Shown: positions 1-8,522, numbered from the stretch's first letter. The stretch is DNA of 64,000 bases from Chryseobacterium sp. (GCF_019236175.1 NZ_JAFAJM010000019.1:372001-436000), one strand, 5' to 3'. Translations and numbers: made by a program. Notes: generated by a model not told the origin, from the sequence alone.

Positions 1-4
1 TACT

Positions 5-577
5 CTACTCATTAATATTCCTTCTGATCCTGCTCAATGAAGAAGGTGTCACTCCCAGATAAGAAGCCAGCATAGACTGTGGAACCCTGTTTGCAAGCCC
101 CGGATAATGATTAAGAAAATGAATATATCTCGATTTTGCATCCTGATTAAGCATAATACTCGCCACTTTAAGCTTATTTTCAGCTACAAATCCATGAATT
201 CGCGCAAATAAAACCGGCCATATACTAATTTTCTGTTCCAATACTTTAAAATGACTGAGATCAATAACAAGTAGGACAGCATCAGTGATGGCTTCTATAT
301 ACTCATGGGCAGGAAGCTGATCTGTAAATCCCTGGAAGTCTCCGATAAATCTTCCTTCATAAATAAAATAACGGGTAAAATCATCTCCTTCTTTGTTGTA
401 ATATAAAGACCGGAATACCCCTTTCTTTACAAAGGCAATCTTTTGACTTACTTTTCCTGCCTCTACGAAAATCTCTCCTTTCTTCACAGAGGTTTCCTGG
501 ATTCCTTCTTTAATCAGAAGTTCATCCTGCTCATTCAGTAATCCAAATTTTTTGATGTAATTAAAAAGTTCTTCCAT
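5..577 (-). CDS. Crp/Fnr family transcriptional regulator
   Basis: Cytoplasmic DNA-binding regulator of the Crp/Fnr superfamily. Residues about 10-120 have the cyclic-nucleotide-binding beta-roll pattern, and the last 30 residues hold the helix-turn-helix (MLASYLGVTPSSLSRIRRNI), ending just before the stop. At 190 aa it has the usual length of the short Bacteroidetes members. No cysteine cluster for an Fnr-type iron-sulfur centre is present, so its signal cannot be read from the sequence. It is divergent from the Ku gene with about 140 bp between the two start codons, so control of the end-joining operon is possible, but I see no clear palindromic operator there. The stop codon lies inside the window, so the gene is complete. 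Confidence 0.85.
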   Translation of the reverse strand: MEELFNYIKKFGLLNEQDELLIKEGIQETSVKKGEIFVEAGKVSQKIAFVKKGVFRSLYYNKEGDDFTRYFIYEGRFIGDFQGFTDQLPAHEYIEAITDAVLLVIDLSHFKVLEQKISIWPVLFARIHGFVAENKLKVASIMLNQDAKSRYIHFLNHYPGLANRVPQSMLASYLGVTPSSLSRIRRNINE

Positions 578-720
578 GTTATTTTATCCACAGATTACGG
601 AAAGATAAAGGTATAAAAGTAGTAGGTAAAAACAATTGCCATTTGACAAAAACCTTCAGATACATACCACACACCGTTCAGGCGGCATGTTAATTGCTTG
701 ATTTTTAAAAACGTAAGACA

Positions 721-1506
721 ATGAAAGCAATCTGGAATGGTGCCATTGGCTTCGGTTTAGTAAATATTCCTGTTAAAATTTACTCAGCAACGGAGACCAG
801 CAAACTGGACCTTGATATGCTCGATAAATCGGACTTTTCTAATATCCGGTTTAAAAGAGTTAATGAAAGTACAGGAAAAGAAGTAAAATGGGAAAACATT
901 GTCAAAGGTTATCTCATGGATGATCAATATATCGTTCTTGACGAGGCAGACTATGAAGCAGCAAGCCCTGAAAAGACAAAAATACTTTCCATCGATCAGT
1001 TTGTCAAGGAAGAAGAAGTTGACAGTGTTTATTTTGAAACTCCTTATTATCTCGAACCACAGAAAAATGGCGAAAATGCCTATAGACTTCTGTTGAACGC
1101 TCTTGAAGCGACAGGAATGGTGGGAATCGGGACATTTGTGCTTCGTGAAAGCGAAACAATCGGAATGATTCGTCCTTACAATGACGATATACTGGTTCTA
1201 AATCGCCTGAGATTTAATCAGGAAATAAGAAATTATACAGATTTAAAAATCCCGGCTCATAAAGCTCCTAAGCCCGCAGAACTAAAAATGGCGGTAAGTC
1301 TTATCAAGCAGCTTTCTCAAGATTTTGATCCGGCTATGTATAAAGATACCTACTCTGATGAACTTTTGAAAATTATCAAACGGAAAGCAAAAGGTAAAAA
1401 TATTAAAACCCGAAAAGCTCCTGTTGTGAAAGAAGGTAAAGTGATTGATCTTATGGCTCAGCTAAAAGCCAGTCTGAATACTTCTAAATCAAAATCCGCA
1501 TCATAA
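721..1506 (+). CDS. ku: Non-homologous end-joining protein Ku
   Basis: Bacterial Ku binds as a homodimeric ring to DNA double-strand ends and recruits LigD. The protein starts with the family signature MKAIWNGAIGFGLVNIPVKI and carries the Ku core over residues about 1-230 (FVLRESETIGMIRP in the middle); the C-terminal tail after residue 230 is lysine/serine rich, as in other bacterial Ku proteins where it contacts DNA. Length 261 aa is typical. The stop codon overlaps the start of the LigD phosphoesterase ORF (TAATG), so translation is coupled. No perfect flavobacterial -7 box was found in the 140 bp upstream, which is shared with the divergent Crp/Fnr gene. Confidence 0.95.
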   Translation: MKAIWNGAIGFGLVNIPVKIYSATETSKLDLDMLDKSDFSNIRFKRVNESTGKEVKWENIVKGYLMDDQYIVLDEADYEAASPEKTKILSIDQFVKEEEVDSVYFETPYYLEPQKNGENAYRLLLNALEATGMVGIGTFVLRESETIGMIRPYNDDILVLNRLRFNQEIRNYTDLKIPAHKAPKPAELKMAVSLIKQLSQDFDPAMYKDTYSDELLKIIKRKAKGKNIKTRKAPVVKEGKVIDLMAQLKASLNTSKSKSAS

Positions 1507-2111
1507 TGGCTCTCAAAGACTATCAACAGAAACGTAAATTCGATGAAACCAGTGAACCTAAAGGAACAACGAAAAAAAGTAAAAATAAACTCATCTTCGT
1601 TGTTCAAAGGCATGCCGCAACTCGGCTTCACTACGATTTCCGCCTGGAAATGGAAGGGGTATTAAAGAGTTGGGCTGTTCCTAAGGGACCTTCATTAGAC
1701 CCTCAGGATAAACGTCTGGCCATGATGGTGGAAGACCACCCTTATGATTATAAAGATTTTGAAGGTAATATTCCGGAAGGTAATTACGGAGCAGGACAAG
1801 TGGAGGTATGGGACAGCGGAACTTATGAACCATTAGAAGAAAACAGCAAAGTTTCTGATGAAAAAGAGCTGTTAAAAGAATTGCATGCAGGTTCTTTAAA
1901 ATTTAGGCTTCATGGTAAAAAACTGAAAGGTGAGTTTGCTTTAGTGAAAATGAAAAACTCAGAAAACAACGCATGGCTCCTGATCAAACATAAAGATGAA
2001 TTTGCTGAAAGTCCCTACGACGCTGAAGAAAATACTTCATCGAAATCATTGGTTACAAAATTTATGGAGGAAAAAAAAAGCCTAAAAACAAACGAAAAAA
2101 AGAAGTCATAA
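1506..2111 (+). CDS. ligD: LigD N-terminal 3'-phosphoesterase part (first half of a split ligD)
   Basis: Corresponds to the phosphoesterase (PE) domain of DNA ligase D, which trims 3' ends during end joining. The metal-site motif RHAATRLHYDFRLE gives H36, H42 and D44, and H78 lies in MMVEDHPYDY. After about residue 185 comes a lysine-rich linker and a stop. In Pseudomonas-type LigD this domain is fused to ligase and polymerase domains in one protein of about 850 aa. Here the ligase-polymerase ORF follows in the -1 frame, and that frame stays open upstream through the linker. The linker contains nine A residues (2071-2079) and a canonical A AAA AAG heptamer in the zero frame (2096-2102), 6 nt before the TAA. 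The product is therefore either a stand-alone PE protein or the N-terminus of a frameshifted LigD of about 853 aa. Confidence 0.85.
   Translation: MALKDYQQKRKFDETSEPKGTTKKSKNKLIFVVQRHAATRLHYDFRLEMEGVLKSWAVPKGPSLDPQDKRLAMMVEDHPYDYKDFEGNIPEGNYGAGQVEVWDSGTYEPLEENSKVSDEKELLKELHAGSLKFRLHGKKLKGEFALVKMKNSENNAWLLIKHKDEFAESPYDAEENTSSKSLVTKFMEEKKSLKTNEKKKS
2095..2102 (+). promoter_or_regulatory. Candidate -1 frameshift (slippery) site in ligD
   Basis: The zero frame reads A AAA AAG at 2096-2102, the same heptamer used for -1 frameshifting in E. coli dnaX. Slipping back one base joins the phosphoesterase reading frame to the open upstream extension of the ligase-polymerase frame. A run of nine A (2071-2079) just after GGAGG offers a second slip point, also suited to RNA polymerase slippage. 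A small potential stem (GAAGT/ACTTC, 2102-2115) follows directly. Whether slippage occurs, or the break is an indel, is not decidable from the sequence. Confidence 0.5.
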
Positions 2112-2182
2112 CTTCGGAAAAAACATTCAAAAGCTTCAATCCTTTAACCAATGAAAAAAAGCTTAAATCTTTCATTAAACCA

Positions 2183-4066
2183 ATGCTTGCCAAGCCGTTT
2201 GATAAAGCATTTAATGATAAAGGCTGGCTTTTTGAAATAAAATGGGACGGCTATAGAGCTATTGCAGACCTCCGTCATAAAGAACCCCTATTCTACTCCC
2301 GAAACGGGATCTCATTCTTATCAAAATTCAACAATGTTGTTCAGGATTTTGAAAAACAAAAACAACAGATGATTCTGGATGGTGAAATAGTTGCCTATAA
2401 CCATCAGGGGAAACCTGATTTTCAGCTTTTACAGCAGATCATGGATCATCCTGAAATCCCAGTTGTTTATCAGGTTTTTGATCTCCTTTGGCTGAATGGA
2501 CATTCCACAGAAGAACTTCCTTTACTTCAGAGAAAGGAACTTTTAAAAGATGCTTTAACTGAAACCGATACCATCCATTATTGCGACCATATTTCAGAAA
2601 GAGGCATTGATTTTTTTGAACAGATGAAAAAACTGGAGCTGGAAGGAATGGTAGCCAAACGGACAGGCAGCCTCTACCTTGAAAATCACCGGACCAGCGA
2701 CTGGTTAAAAATAAAATTCACCAATACTGACGAGGCTATTATCTGCGGCTTTACTGAACCCAGAGGATCCAGAGAAAGTTTCGGTGCTCTTATTCTAGGG
2801 CAATATATCAATGGTGAACTTATCTATTGCGGACATACCGGAACAGGATTTACTCGTACCTCATTGAAACAGTTGTATCAAAAGCTTCAGCAATTAATCA
2901 TCAAAAAACCACCGTTTGAAACCACCCCTAAAACCAATATGCCGGTAACATGGGTAAAGCCAGAATTAGTTTGTGAAATCAAATATTCAGAAATTACCAA
3001 CGATGGTATTTTCAGGCATCCGGTTTTTATGGGTATCCGTGAAGATAAAGAACCCGAAGAAGTAAAGAATCCAGCACATCATATTATTCAATCAAAAAAA
3101 TCCCAAACAATGAAAGCTAAAGCATCCGCAAAAAAGACTGAAACCTCTGGAACAGATAAAGAAATCACTCTAAACAGGCATATTGTAAAGCTTACCAATA
3201 TGGATAAAATTTATTTTCCTAAAGATAGAATTACCAAGGGTGATGTCATTGATTACTATCAATCGATAGCAGAATATATACTGCCTTATTTAAAAAACCG
3301 CCCTTTATCTCTCAACCGTTTTCCTAACGGCATTGAAAAACAAGGATTTTATCAGAAAGACGCCGGAGATCATATTCCGGACTGGATAGAAACAACAAAG
3401 GTCTATTCCGAATCCAACGATAAATACATAGATTATATCTACTGTAATGACAAAGCTGCCCTTGCTTACCTGAATAATCTCGGATGCATAGACCTCAATC
3501 CATGGAACAGTTCATTACCGGATCTTGAACATCCTGATTATCTGGTTCTGGATCTTGATCCGTCTGCAAGAAACACATTTGATGAGGTAATTGAAACCGC
3601 ATTACAGGTGAATGAAGTGCTGAAAGCCATCCGGATTAAAGGGTACTGTAAAACATCAGGAAGTACGGGAATTCATATCTATATTCCGATGGGTGGAAAT
3701 TATGATTTTGACCAGGTGAAAGACTTTGCTCATATTCTAATGAAACAGGTGAATGAAAAACTTCCTGAAATAACCACTTTGGAAAGAAGCCTTCAAAAAA
3801 GAGATTCTAATAAAATCTATCTTGATTACCTTCAAAACAGAACGGGACAAACATTGGCAAGCGCTTACAGTCTGCGCCCCAAGCAGGGCGCTTCAGTTTC
3901 CATGCCACTGGACTGGGAAGAGCTAAAACCAGGAGTAAAACCCACGGATTTTAATATCCATAATGCTCCGGAAAGAGTTAAGGAAAAAGGAGATCTGTTT
4001 AAACCTGTTCTGGGAAAGGGAATTGATATGATGAAAGCGCTGGAGGCATTACAGGATACTGATTAA
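2183..4066 (+). CDS. ligD: LigD ATP-dependent ligase plus primase-polymerase part (second half of a split ligD)
   Basis: ATP-dependent DNA ligase domain (residues 1 to about 300) followed by the archaeo-eukaryotic-primase-type polymerase domain (about 335-627), the two remaining parts of LigD in the PE-LIG-POL order. The adenylated lysine is K20 in EIKWDGYR; the polymerase acidic pair lies in VLDLDPS near residue 457. The listed ATG is only the first in-frame Met: the frame is open upstream to at least 2060, and the translated upstream stretch ends in FIKPMLAKP, which is conserved at the start of LigD ligase domains, so the protein is probably made by frameshifting from the preceding ORF or was a single ORF before an indel. 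No ribosome-binding site is evident before the ATG. Confidence 0.88.
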   Translation: MLAKPFDKAFNDKGWLFEIKWDGYRAIADLRHKEPLFYSRNGISFLSKFNNVVQDFEKQKQQMILDGEIVAYNHQGKPDFQLLQQIMDHPEIPVVYQVFDLLWLNGHSTEELPLLQRKELLKDALTETDTIHYCDHISERGIDFFEQMKKLELEGMVAKRTGSLYLENHRTSDWLKIKFTNTDEAIICGFTEPRGSRESFGALILGQYINGELIYCGHTGTGFTRTSLKQLYQKLQQLIIKKPPFETTPKTNMPVTWVKPELVCEIKYSEITNDGIFRHPVFMGIREDKEPEEVKNPAHHIIQSKKSQTMKAKASAKKTETSGTDKEITLNRHIVKLTNMDKIYFPKDRITKGDVIDYYQSIAEYILPYLKNRPLSLNRFPNGIEKQGFYQKDAGDHIPDWIETTKVYSESNDKYIDYIYCNDKAALAYLNNLGCIDLNPWNSSLPDLEHPDYLVLDLDPSARNTFDEVIETALQVNEVLKAIRIKGYCKTSGSTGIHIYIPMGGNYDFDQVKDFAHILMKQVNEKLPEITTLERSLQKRDSNKIYLDYLQNRTGQTLASAYSLRPKQGASVSMPLDWEELKPGVKPTDFNIHNAPERVKEKGDLFKPVLGKGIDMMKALEALQDTD

Positions 4067-4072
4067 TTTCCT

Positions 4073-4080
4073 TACTTTTG
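4073..4080 (+). promoter_or_regulatory. Promoter -7 box for the YcxB-like gene
   Basis: TACTTTTG fits the Bacteroidetes -7 consensus TAnnTTTG and lies 17 bp before the ATG at 4098, supporting 4098 rather than 4145 as the translation start. Confidence 0.6.
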
Positions 4081-4097
4081 CCCGCAAACTTTTAATT

Positions 4098-4642
4098 ATG
4101 GATGAATCAATAAGACTTCAGCTTTACTATAATGAAAAAACAGAATGGGAAAATCAGACCTTCTTTTCCGGTACATCTGGCAAAAGCATATCGCTGAAAT
4201 CAAAAAAGCAGCCTTATATACCGTCCTGTTCCTGATATTGGGTTTTGTTCCTTTAAAGGCAATTGATCTCGGTCCTGTTTCCATTATTTTCAAATATGGC
4301 ACATTTGTTTTTGTGGGCTACATTTCTTTACTCATTTATCAATATTTCACCAGCAAAAAGAACGCCTATAGTTTAATAAAAAAGCAGAGTGATGATTTTA
4401 AAAATATGAAAGATCAAAGCAATGACATCCTACTTCATCCGAATCATATTACTGTTAAATTTCCATTGACAACAATAGAATGCAGCTGGGAAAAAACAAA
4501 TTATAAAATAATAGATCAGTATCTTATCGTAACGATGCTTGACAACAGAATCAGACTTATTTTCACCAATGCTCAATGTAAAGAGAACGAATATAAAACT
4601 TTACTGAATTTTGTTCAACAATATTCCCACAAAGAAAAATAA
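4098..4642 (+). pseudogene. YcxB-like two-helix membrane protein, apparently broken by a -1 frame change
   Basis: From the promoter-proximal ATG the frame encodes MDESIRLQLYYNEKTEWENQ and then loses sense, stopping after 45 codons. From about 4160 the -1 frame carries a convincing protein: two membrane helices (near AALYTVLFLILGFVPL and YGTFVFVGYISLLIYQYF), then a soluble C-terminal part with a conserved-looking Trp (CSWEKTNYKIIDQYLIV). That frame is closed upstream by a stop at 4133 and its first ATG is at 4145, which would drop the natural N-terminus. Joined, the parts give about 181 aa with the layout of YcxB-type proteins. A one-base loss in TTCTTTTCC (about 4160-4169) would explain it. 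If the break is not real, the coding region is 4145-4642 (165 aa). Function unknown. Confidence 0.55.
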
Positions 4643-4668
4643 ATATTTCCAGCCCGGAATTTCACCAT

Positions 4669-4708
4669 AAAAAAACTCCTGCATTCATCGAAAATGCAGG
4701 AGTTTTTT
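4669..4708. terminator. Bidirectional terminator hairpin
   Basis: ACTCCTGCATT pairs with AATGCAGGAGT across a short loop and is flanked by A and T runs on the two sides, so it can end transcription from both the YcxB-like gene (+) and the MscS gene (-). Confidence 0.8.
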
Positions 4709-4731
4709 ATAATTTTAAATCGTGACCCATA

Positions 4732-5577
4732 CTATGTATTGTAAAGATGTACATCTCTCTGTGGAAAAGGAATTCCTATTCCTGCCTGATCCAGGGCTTC
4801 TTTACAGCTGATGATCAGTTCTTCATTCATCGTCCAGAAATTTTCTGTAGCAGTACTTACTCTCACCGATACATTTACGGCACTATCTCCCAGTTCTGTC
4901 ACCACCACCTGTGGCGCTGGCGTAGTGAGAGCATACTGATTGTTTTTAATAACAGTCATCAGAATATCCTTGGTTTTTCTCAGATCTGCATCATAGGCCA
5001 CTCCGATATCCAGTGCTGTTCTACGTGTTCCCAGCTGGGTAAAATTGGTAATACTGTTATTGGAAACCACTCCGTTCGGAATCACAATAAGCTGATTTTG
5101 GGGAGTAATTAACTTGGTATAAAAAATATCAATCGCCTGTACGGTTCCTGAAACACCGCCACTGGTAGAAATAAAATCACCAATCTTAAACGGTTTTAAT
5201 AATAAAATCAGGATTCCCCCTGCAAAATTAGTTAGTGATCCCTGTAAAGCCAGACCTACCGCCAGACCTGCCGCACCGATCATCGCTACAAACGCTGAGG
5301 TTTGCACTCCCAATTGAGTCACCACGACAATAAAAAGCAGAATATTAAGTCCCCAATTGATAATATTTAAAAGAAAAAGCTGCAGGGAAGCTTCCATATT
5401 ACGTTTTTTAAAAGCTTTTTCAACAAGCTTTTTAATCATTCTGATCATCCATGAACCGATAAGGTAAATTAACACTGCAGAAATCACTGCCGTAATAATT
5501 CTTGGGGTCCATGAAATTGCTGAAGAGATTAAAGTATCCCAATGCTGCTGAATGTTGCTTAATTCTAAATCGTTCAT
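4732..5577 (-). CDS. MscS family small-conductance mechanosensitive channel
   Basis: Inner-membrane channel that opens on hypo-osmotic shock. From the chosen Met (MNDLELSNIQQHWDTL) the protein is 281 aa: three membrane helices, the last being the Gly/Ala-rich pore helix (AMIGAAGLAVGLALQGSL), then the beta domain (KPFKIGDFI, VIPNGVVSNNSITNFT) and an alpha/beta C-terminal domain. This is the size of a minimal E. coli-type MscS. The frame is open upstream to 5763, with alternative Met codons at 5634 and 5763, but the extra 62 residues are Cys/Asn/Phe-rich, have no channel-like features and look like untranslated leader; a start at 5634 cannot be excluded. Confidence 0.85.
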   Translation of the reverse strand: MNDLELSNIQQHWDTLISSAISWTPRIITAVISAVLIYLIGSWMIRMIKKLVEKAFKKRNMEASLQLFLLNIINWGLNILLFIVVVTQLGVQTSAFVAMIGAAGLAVGLALQGSLTNFAGGILILLLKPFKIGDFISTSGGVSGTVQAIDIFYTKLITPQNQLIVIPNGVVSNNSITNFTQLGTRRTALDIGVAYDADLRKTKDILMTVIKNNQYALTTPAPQVVVTELGDSAVNVSVRVSTATENFWTMNEELIISCKEALDQAGIGIPFPQRDVHLYNT

Positions 5578-5875
5578 CTTATCGCTATTTATTTTAACAT
5601 TTGTATCCGCTTCATCTATTTCCACAGCAGTCATTTTTAAAATGCAGCAGAACAGTCGGCTGTTTCCAAAAGAAATGCACTTTAAATCTTGAGGGTTAAA
5701 GTACAGATGGTTATTATTAATGAAAACAGATGATCGGCAGAACAGAATGTTCCGCATTACCAATGATCATTTTAGAAATTGAATCCTGCTGAGAAGAAAT
5801 AATTTTTTGGTTTTATAGCAAAGAGGGTACCGAACTTTAATTTTTATAAAAAAACATCTCTTGATGAATAAAATA

Positions 5876-6610
5876 TTAAGGCAGTTTTGCGACCAGACTT
5901 TCCGGCAGCAGCCTCAGAATATGATAAATAATTTTCCACTTGAAATTGGGAACAATGATAAAGGAATTTCCTGCGTTCACAATGAATCCCGCTACATAAT
6001 CAGGCTCCATGATTAAAGATTCATTCAGCTCTAAACCTTCATTGATTTTCGTGCGAATATAGCCGATAACTAAAGCATTCACAATTATTTTTCTGGAAGC
6101 TAACTCCTGCCTCAATCCGGCCAGATACTGGGTAAAGGCAGCTTTAGTACTTCCATATACAAAATTGCTTTTTCTTCCTCTTACTCCTGATAATGAAGAT
6201 AGCCCGATGATTCTCTCAAGGTTTTTATTGCTTTTATCCATGGCAATTATATTCAGAATAGAAACACCCCCCATATAATTGACTTCCATCATTTGTTTTG
6301 CACCTTCAAAGCCGCATAATGCTTTTTGATTGTCGATTAAAAAGCCGGCAGCATATACTACAATATGGGGATTTATGGGAAGTGCGTCATAAAATCTCTG
6401 ATGAGAATCAAAATCAGCCGCGTCGAAATACAAAACAGTAATTTGCGCATGGTCCAATTGATAAGTTTCAATAAAATTTTCCAAAGATTTTGTATTCCGG
6501 GAAGCAGCAATGACCGAGAAACCTTTGGCCGTATATTGCCTGATACATTGTTTGGCTACATCTGAATTGGCTCCTAAAATGAGAACAGTTTTGTTTGTGC
6601 TTTGATTCAT
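5876..6610 (-). CDS. Short-chain dehydrogenase/reductase (SDR) family protein
   Basis: NAD(P)-dependent oxidoreductase with a Rossmann fold. The nucleotide-binding start is VLILGANSDVAKQCI (a GxxS variant of the GxxxGxG loop seen in some SDRs), the catalytic Ser lies in LSSLSGVRG and the YxxxK pair in VYGSTKAAF. Length 244 aa is typical. The overall pattern is reminiscent of the DprE2-like or polysaccharide-epimerase-type SDRs, but the substrate cannot be assigned. Its -7 box ends only 4 bp before the ATG, so the mRNA is probably leaderless. The gene appears to stand alone. Confidence 0.8.
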   Translation of the reverse strand: MNQSTNKTVLILGANSDVAKQCIRQYTAKGFSVIAASRNTKSLENFIETYQLDHAQITVLYFDAADFDSHQRFYDALPINPHIVVYAAGFLIDNQKALCGFEGAKQMMEVNYMGGVSILNIIAMDKSNKNLERIIGLSSLSGVRGRKSNFVYGSTKAAFTQYLAGLRQELASRKIIVNALVIGYIRTKINEGLELNESLIMEPDYVAGFIVNAGNSFIIVPNFKWKIIYHILRLLPESLVAKLP

Positions 6611-6614
6611 GAAA

Positions 6615-6622
6615 CAAAGATA
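6615..6622 (-). promoter_or_regulatory. Promoter -7 box for the SDR gene
   Basis: Minus-strand TATCTTTG matches TAnnTTTG exactly. Only 4 bp separate it from the ATG, implying a leaderless transcript. Confidence 0.7.
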
Positions 6623-6677
6623 ATTCTTTATTGAACATTTACTTTATTCATATTTTCTTTGTTGATATAACCTTTAT

Positions 6678-6713
6678 AAAAAAATCGGCGGGTGAACTTT
6701 GTTCACCCGCCGA
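6678..6713 (-). terminator. Terminator of the nusB-DUF1573-yajC operon
   Basis: A 13-bp GC-rich stem (TCGGCGGGTGAAC with its complement, 3-base loop) is followed on the minus strand by seven T residues. Confidence 0.9.
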
Positions 6714-6735
6714 AATCAGATATTTTTAAACCGAA

Positions 6736-7098
6736 TTATTTTTTCTCTTCAGTTTCTATTTCTTTTTTATCAGCAGTTTTGTCTGCTGCTTTTGCTTTGT
6801 CTCCAAAACGACTTTCCGTCATTTCTCTGGATACAGCGGCTTTCTCGAATTTTAGTTTTCCTGATAATGTTTCGATCACGAAACCATCCTCCTGAACCTG
6901 GGCAATTCTTCCGTGAAGCCCTGATGTAAGAACTACTCTCGTTCCTACTTTAAGGTTTTCCTGGAAGCTTTTTTCCTGCTTCTGTTTTTTCATCTGAGGT
7001 CTGATCATCAGAAAATAAAACCCCACAAACATCACCCCCATCATGATCAGCATCATTGAGGAAGATCCTTGTTGTGCCTGTAAAAATACTGTTAACAT
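6736..7098 (-). CDS. yajC: Preprotein translocase subunit YajC
   Basis: Accessory subunit of the SecDF-YajC complex that assists Sec protein export at the inner membrane. A single membrane helix near residues 13-32 ends in the family hallmark FLMIRPQMKKQKQ, followed by the small beta domain (LKVGTRVVLTSGLHGRIAQV). The last 25 residues are a charged Lys/Glu tail. At 120 aa it is of normal size. It is the last gene of a three-gene run with the DUF1573 lipoprotein 10 bp upstream and nusB before that, and a strong hairpin terminator follows. Confidence 0.93.
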   Translation of the reverse strand: MLTVFLQAQQGSSSMMLIMMGVMFVGFYFLMIRPQMKKQKQEKSFQENLKVGTRVVLTSGLHGRIAQVQEDGFVIETLSGKLKFEKAAVSREMTESRFGDKAKAADKTADKKEIETEEKK

Positions 7099-7108
7099 TT
7101 TTTTTCGA

Positions 7109-7615
7109 TTATGGTTGAATGTTCGCTGTGAACGTTAATTTAATTGGAGATTTTTCTACGTTGGCATATACATCAGCATACTTTTGAACGTTTCCGTCAA
7201 AGTTTGAAGAATCAAAATGCAAAGTGATTTTTCCTTTTTTACCAGGCATGATAGGCTCTTTTGTAAAGTCAGGAGCAGTACATCCGCATCCAGGTTTTAC
7301 TTCAGAAATGACCAAAGGATTTTTTCCTGTATTGGTTACTTCATATACATGCTCTACTTTGTCCCCTTTTTTAATCTTTCCAAAATCGAAGTTGCTTTCA
7401 GATAAAGCAAGAGAAGTAGATGGCTGGTTAGAAGCAGGAGCTGCAGCTTCACCTGTTGCAGGAGTTGCTGTAGAATCTGCTGTTACCGGAGCTGCAACAG
7501 CTGCAGAATCAGTAGTTACAGTTTCAGCGCTTTGAGTTTCTTTGTTTTCTTTTTTACATGAAACTAAACCAAAGCCTATGATTGACAAGGCGATAATTGA
7601 TAACGTCTTTTTCAT
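7109..7615 (-). CDS. DUF1573 domain lipoprotein
   Basis: Predicted lipoprotein: signal peptide with lipobox ending at C20 (GLVSC). Residues about 25-70 are a low-complexity Ala/Thr/Pro linker, and about 70-168 form the DUF1573 immunoglobulin-like domain with the characteristic FDFGKIKKGDKVEHVYEVTN and PGCGCTAPDF motifs. Proteins of this family are abundant in Bacteroidetes but have no defined biochemical role. It sits between nusB and yajC with 1 and 10 bp gaps, so it is co-transcribed with them; its synteny with yajC suggests an envelope role, which is only inference. Confidence 0.87.
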   Translation of the reverse strand: MKKTLSIIALSIIGFGLVSCKKENKETQSAETVTTDSAAVAAPVTADSTATPATGEAAAPASNQPSTSLALSESNFDFGKIKKGDKVEHVYEVTNTGKNPLVISEVKPGCGCTAPDFTKEPIMPGKKGKITLHFDSSNFDGNVQKYADVYANVEKSPIKLTFTANIQP

Positions 7616-7616
7616 T

Positions 7617-8522
7617 TTATATTCTATTTTGATCTTTACAATATTTATCTAAAATACCATTAATGAAGATATTGGAACGGTCCGTAGCAAATACTTTTGC
7701 AATTTCAATATATTCATTTATAATAACTCTTGAAGGAGTAAAAGCAAAGTTATCCAGCTCTGCTATTGCGGTTGATAAAATAACTTTATCCATTAAAGAA
7801 ACTCTTTCCAAATCCCAGTTTTCAAGTCTTTCTTCCAGTTTCTTCTCATTATTTTCCCAATTGTTCAGCGTATCTCTCAACAATTTGCCTGCGAAAGTTT
7901 TGTCATCTTCATCTTTAATCATTTTAATTAAAGTTCTGCTTTCTTCATCTTCTCTCAGGAAACCGATTGTTTTCTGTACCATTGAATTGGCAATATGAAT
8001 ATCATCATACCATGAAAGTTCTTTATCTCCTAAATAATCATGAAAATCTTCATTTTCTGCGATATATCTTAAGAATAATTTTCCGATAAACTTCTGATCT
8101 TCTTCAAAAGAGTATCCATCTTCTTTCATGAAATCCTGATAACGTTTTCCGGCTGTAATTCTTTGGAAAGTTTTAACCAACAAATCATCATGCAAATCCC
8201 ATTTCAACTGCTTATGTTGCCCTGTAAAAAATAATCTTTCAGGATTTTCTTCCAGCTTAATTAATACTTGGTTGTTGATGAATTTCTGGTTAGGATTAAG
8301 GTCAGCATCGGTCTTAAGGTATTTATTTTTCCCGATTTCAATCTGATGTTCTGCCAGATCTTTCAGGGCTACCAAAAAGTTGAGCTGATAGATATAGAGA
8401 TAATAGATTTTCTCTATTCCGGCAAACATGTTTTTCTCTAAAACATCAAACTTTACAGGATTTTGATAGTACGAATACACTGTTTGTACCACTTTTTCAC
8501 GGATTTGTCGTCTTCCTAACAT
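7617..8522 (-). CDS. nusB: Transcription antitermination factor NusB (long form)
   Basis: RNA-binding factor that works with NusE in antitermination of rRNA operons. Only the C-terminal half (about residues 190-301) shows the compact NusB fold, with the signature ELDNFAFTPSRVIINEYIEIAKVF. At 301 aa it is about twice the E. coli length; the additional N-terminal helical region after MLGRRQIREKVVQTVYSYYQ is usual for Bacteroidetes NusB. A perfect -7 promoter box lies 22 bp upstream of the ATG, and the two downstream genes follow with almost no gap. Confidence 0.9.
   Translation of the reverse strand: MLGRRQIREKVVQTVYSYYQNPVKFDVLEKNMFAGIEKIYYLYIYQLNFLVALKDLAEHQIEIGKNKYLKTDADLNPNQKFINNQVLIKLEENPERLFFTGQHKQLKWDLHDDLLVKTFQRITAGKRYQDFMKEDGYSFEEDQKFIGKLFLRYIAENEDFHDYLGDKELSWYDDIHIANSMVQKTIGFLREDEESRTLIKMIKDEDDKTFAGKLLRDTLNNWENNEKKLEERLENWDLERVSLMDKVILSTAIAELDNFAFTPSRVIINEYIEIAKVFATDRSNIFINGILDKYCKDQNRI

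Noticed and set aside
5577..5763. Upstream extension of the MscS gene (62 more codons)
   Set aside because: The extra residues are rich in Cys, Asn and Phe, contain no helix expected for the channel and precede a normal-looking N-terminus, so it is probably untranslated leader.
7224..7535. 103-codon plus-strand frame opposite the DUF1573 gene
   Set aside because: Mirror of the Ala/Thr/Ser-rich linker of the real gene; low-complexity antisense shadow.
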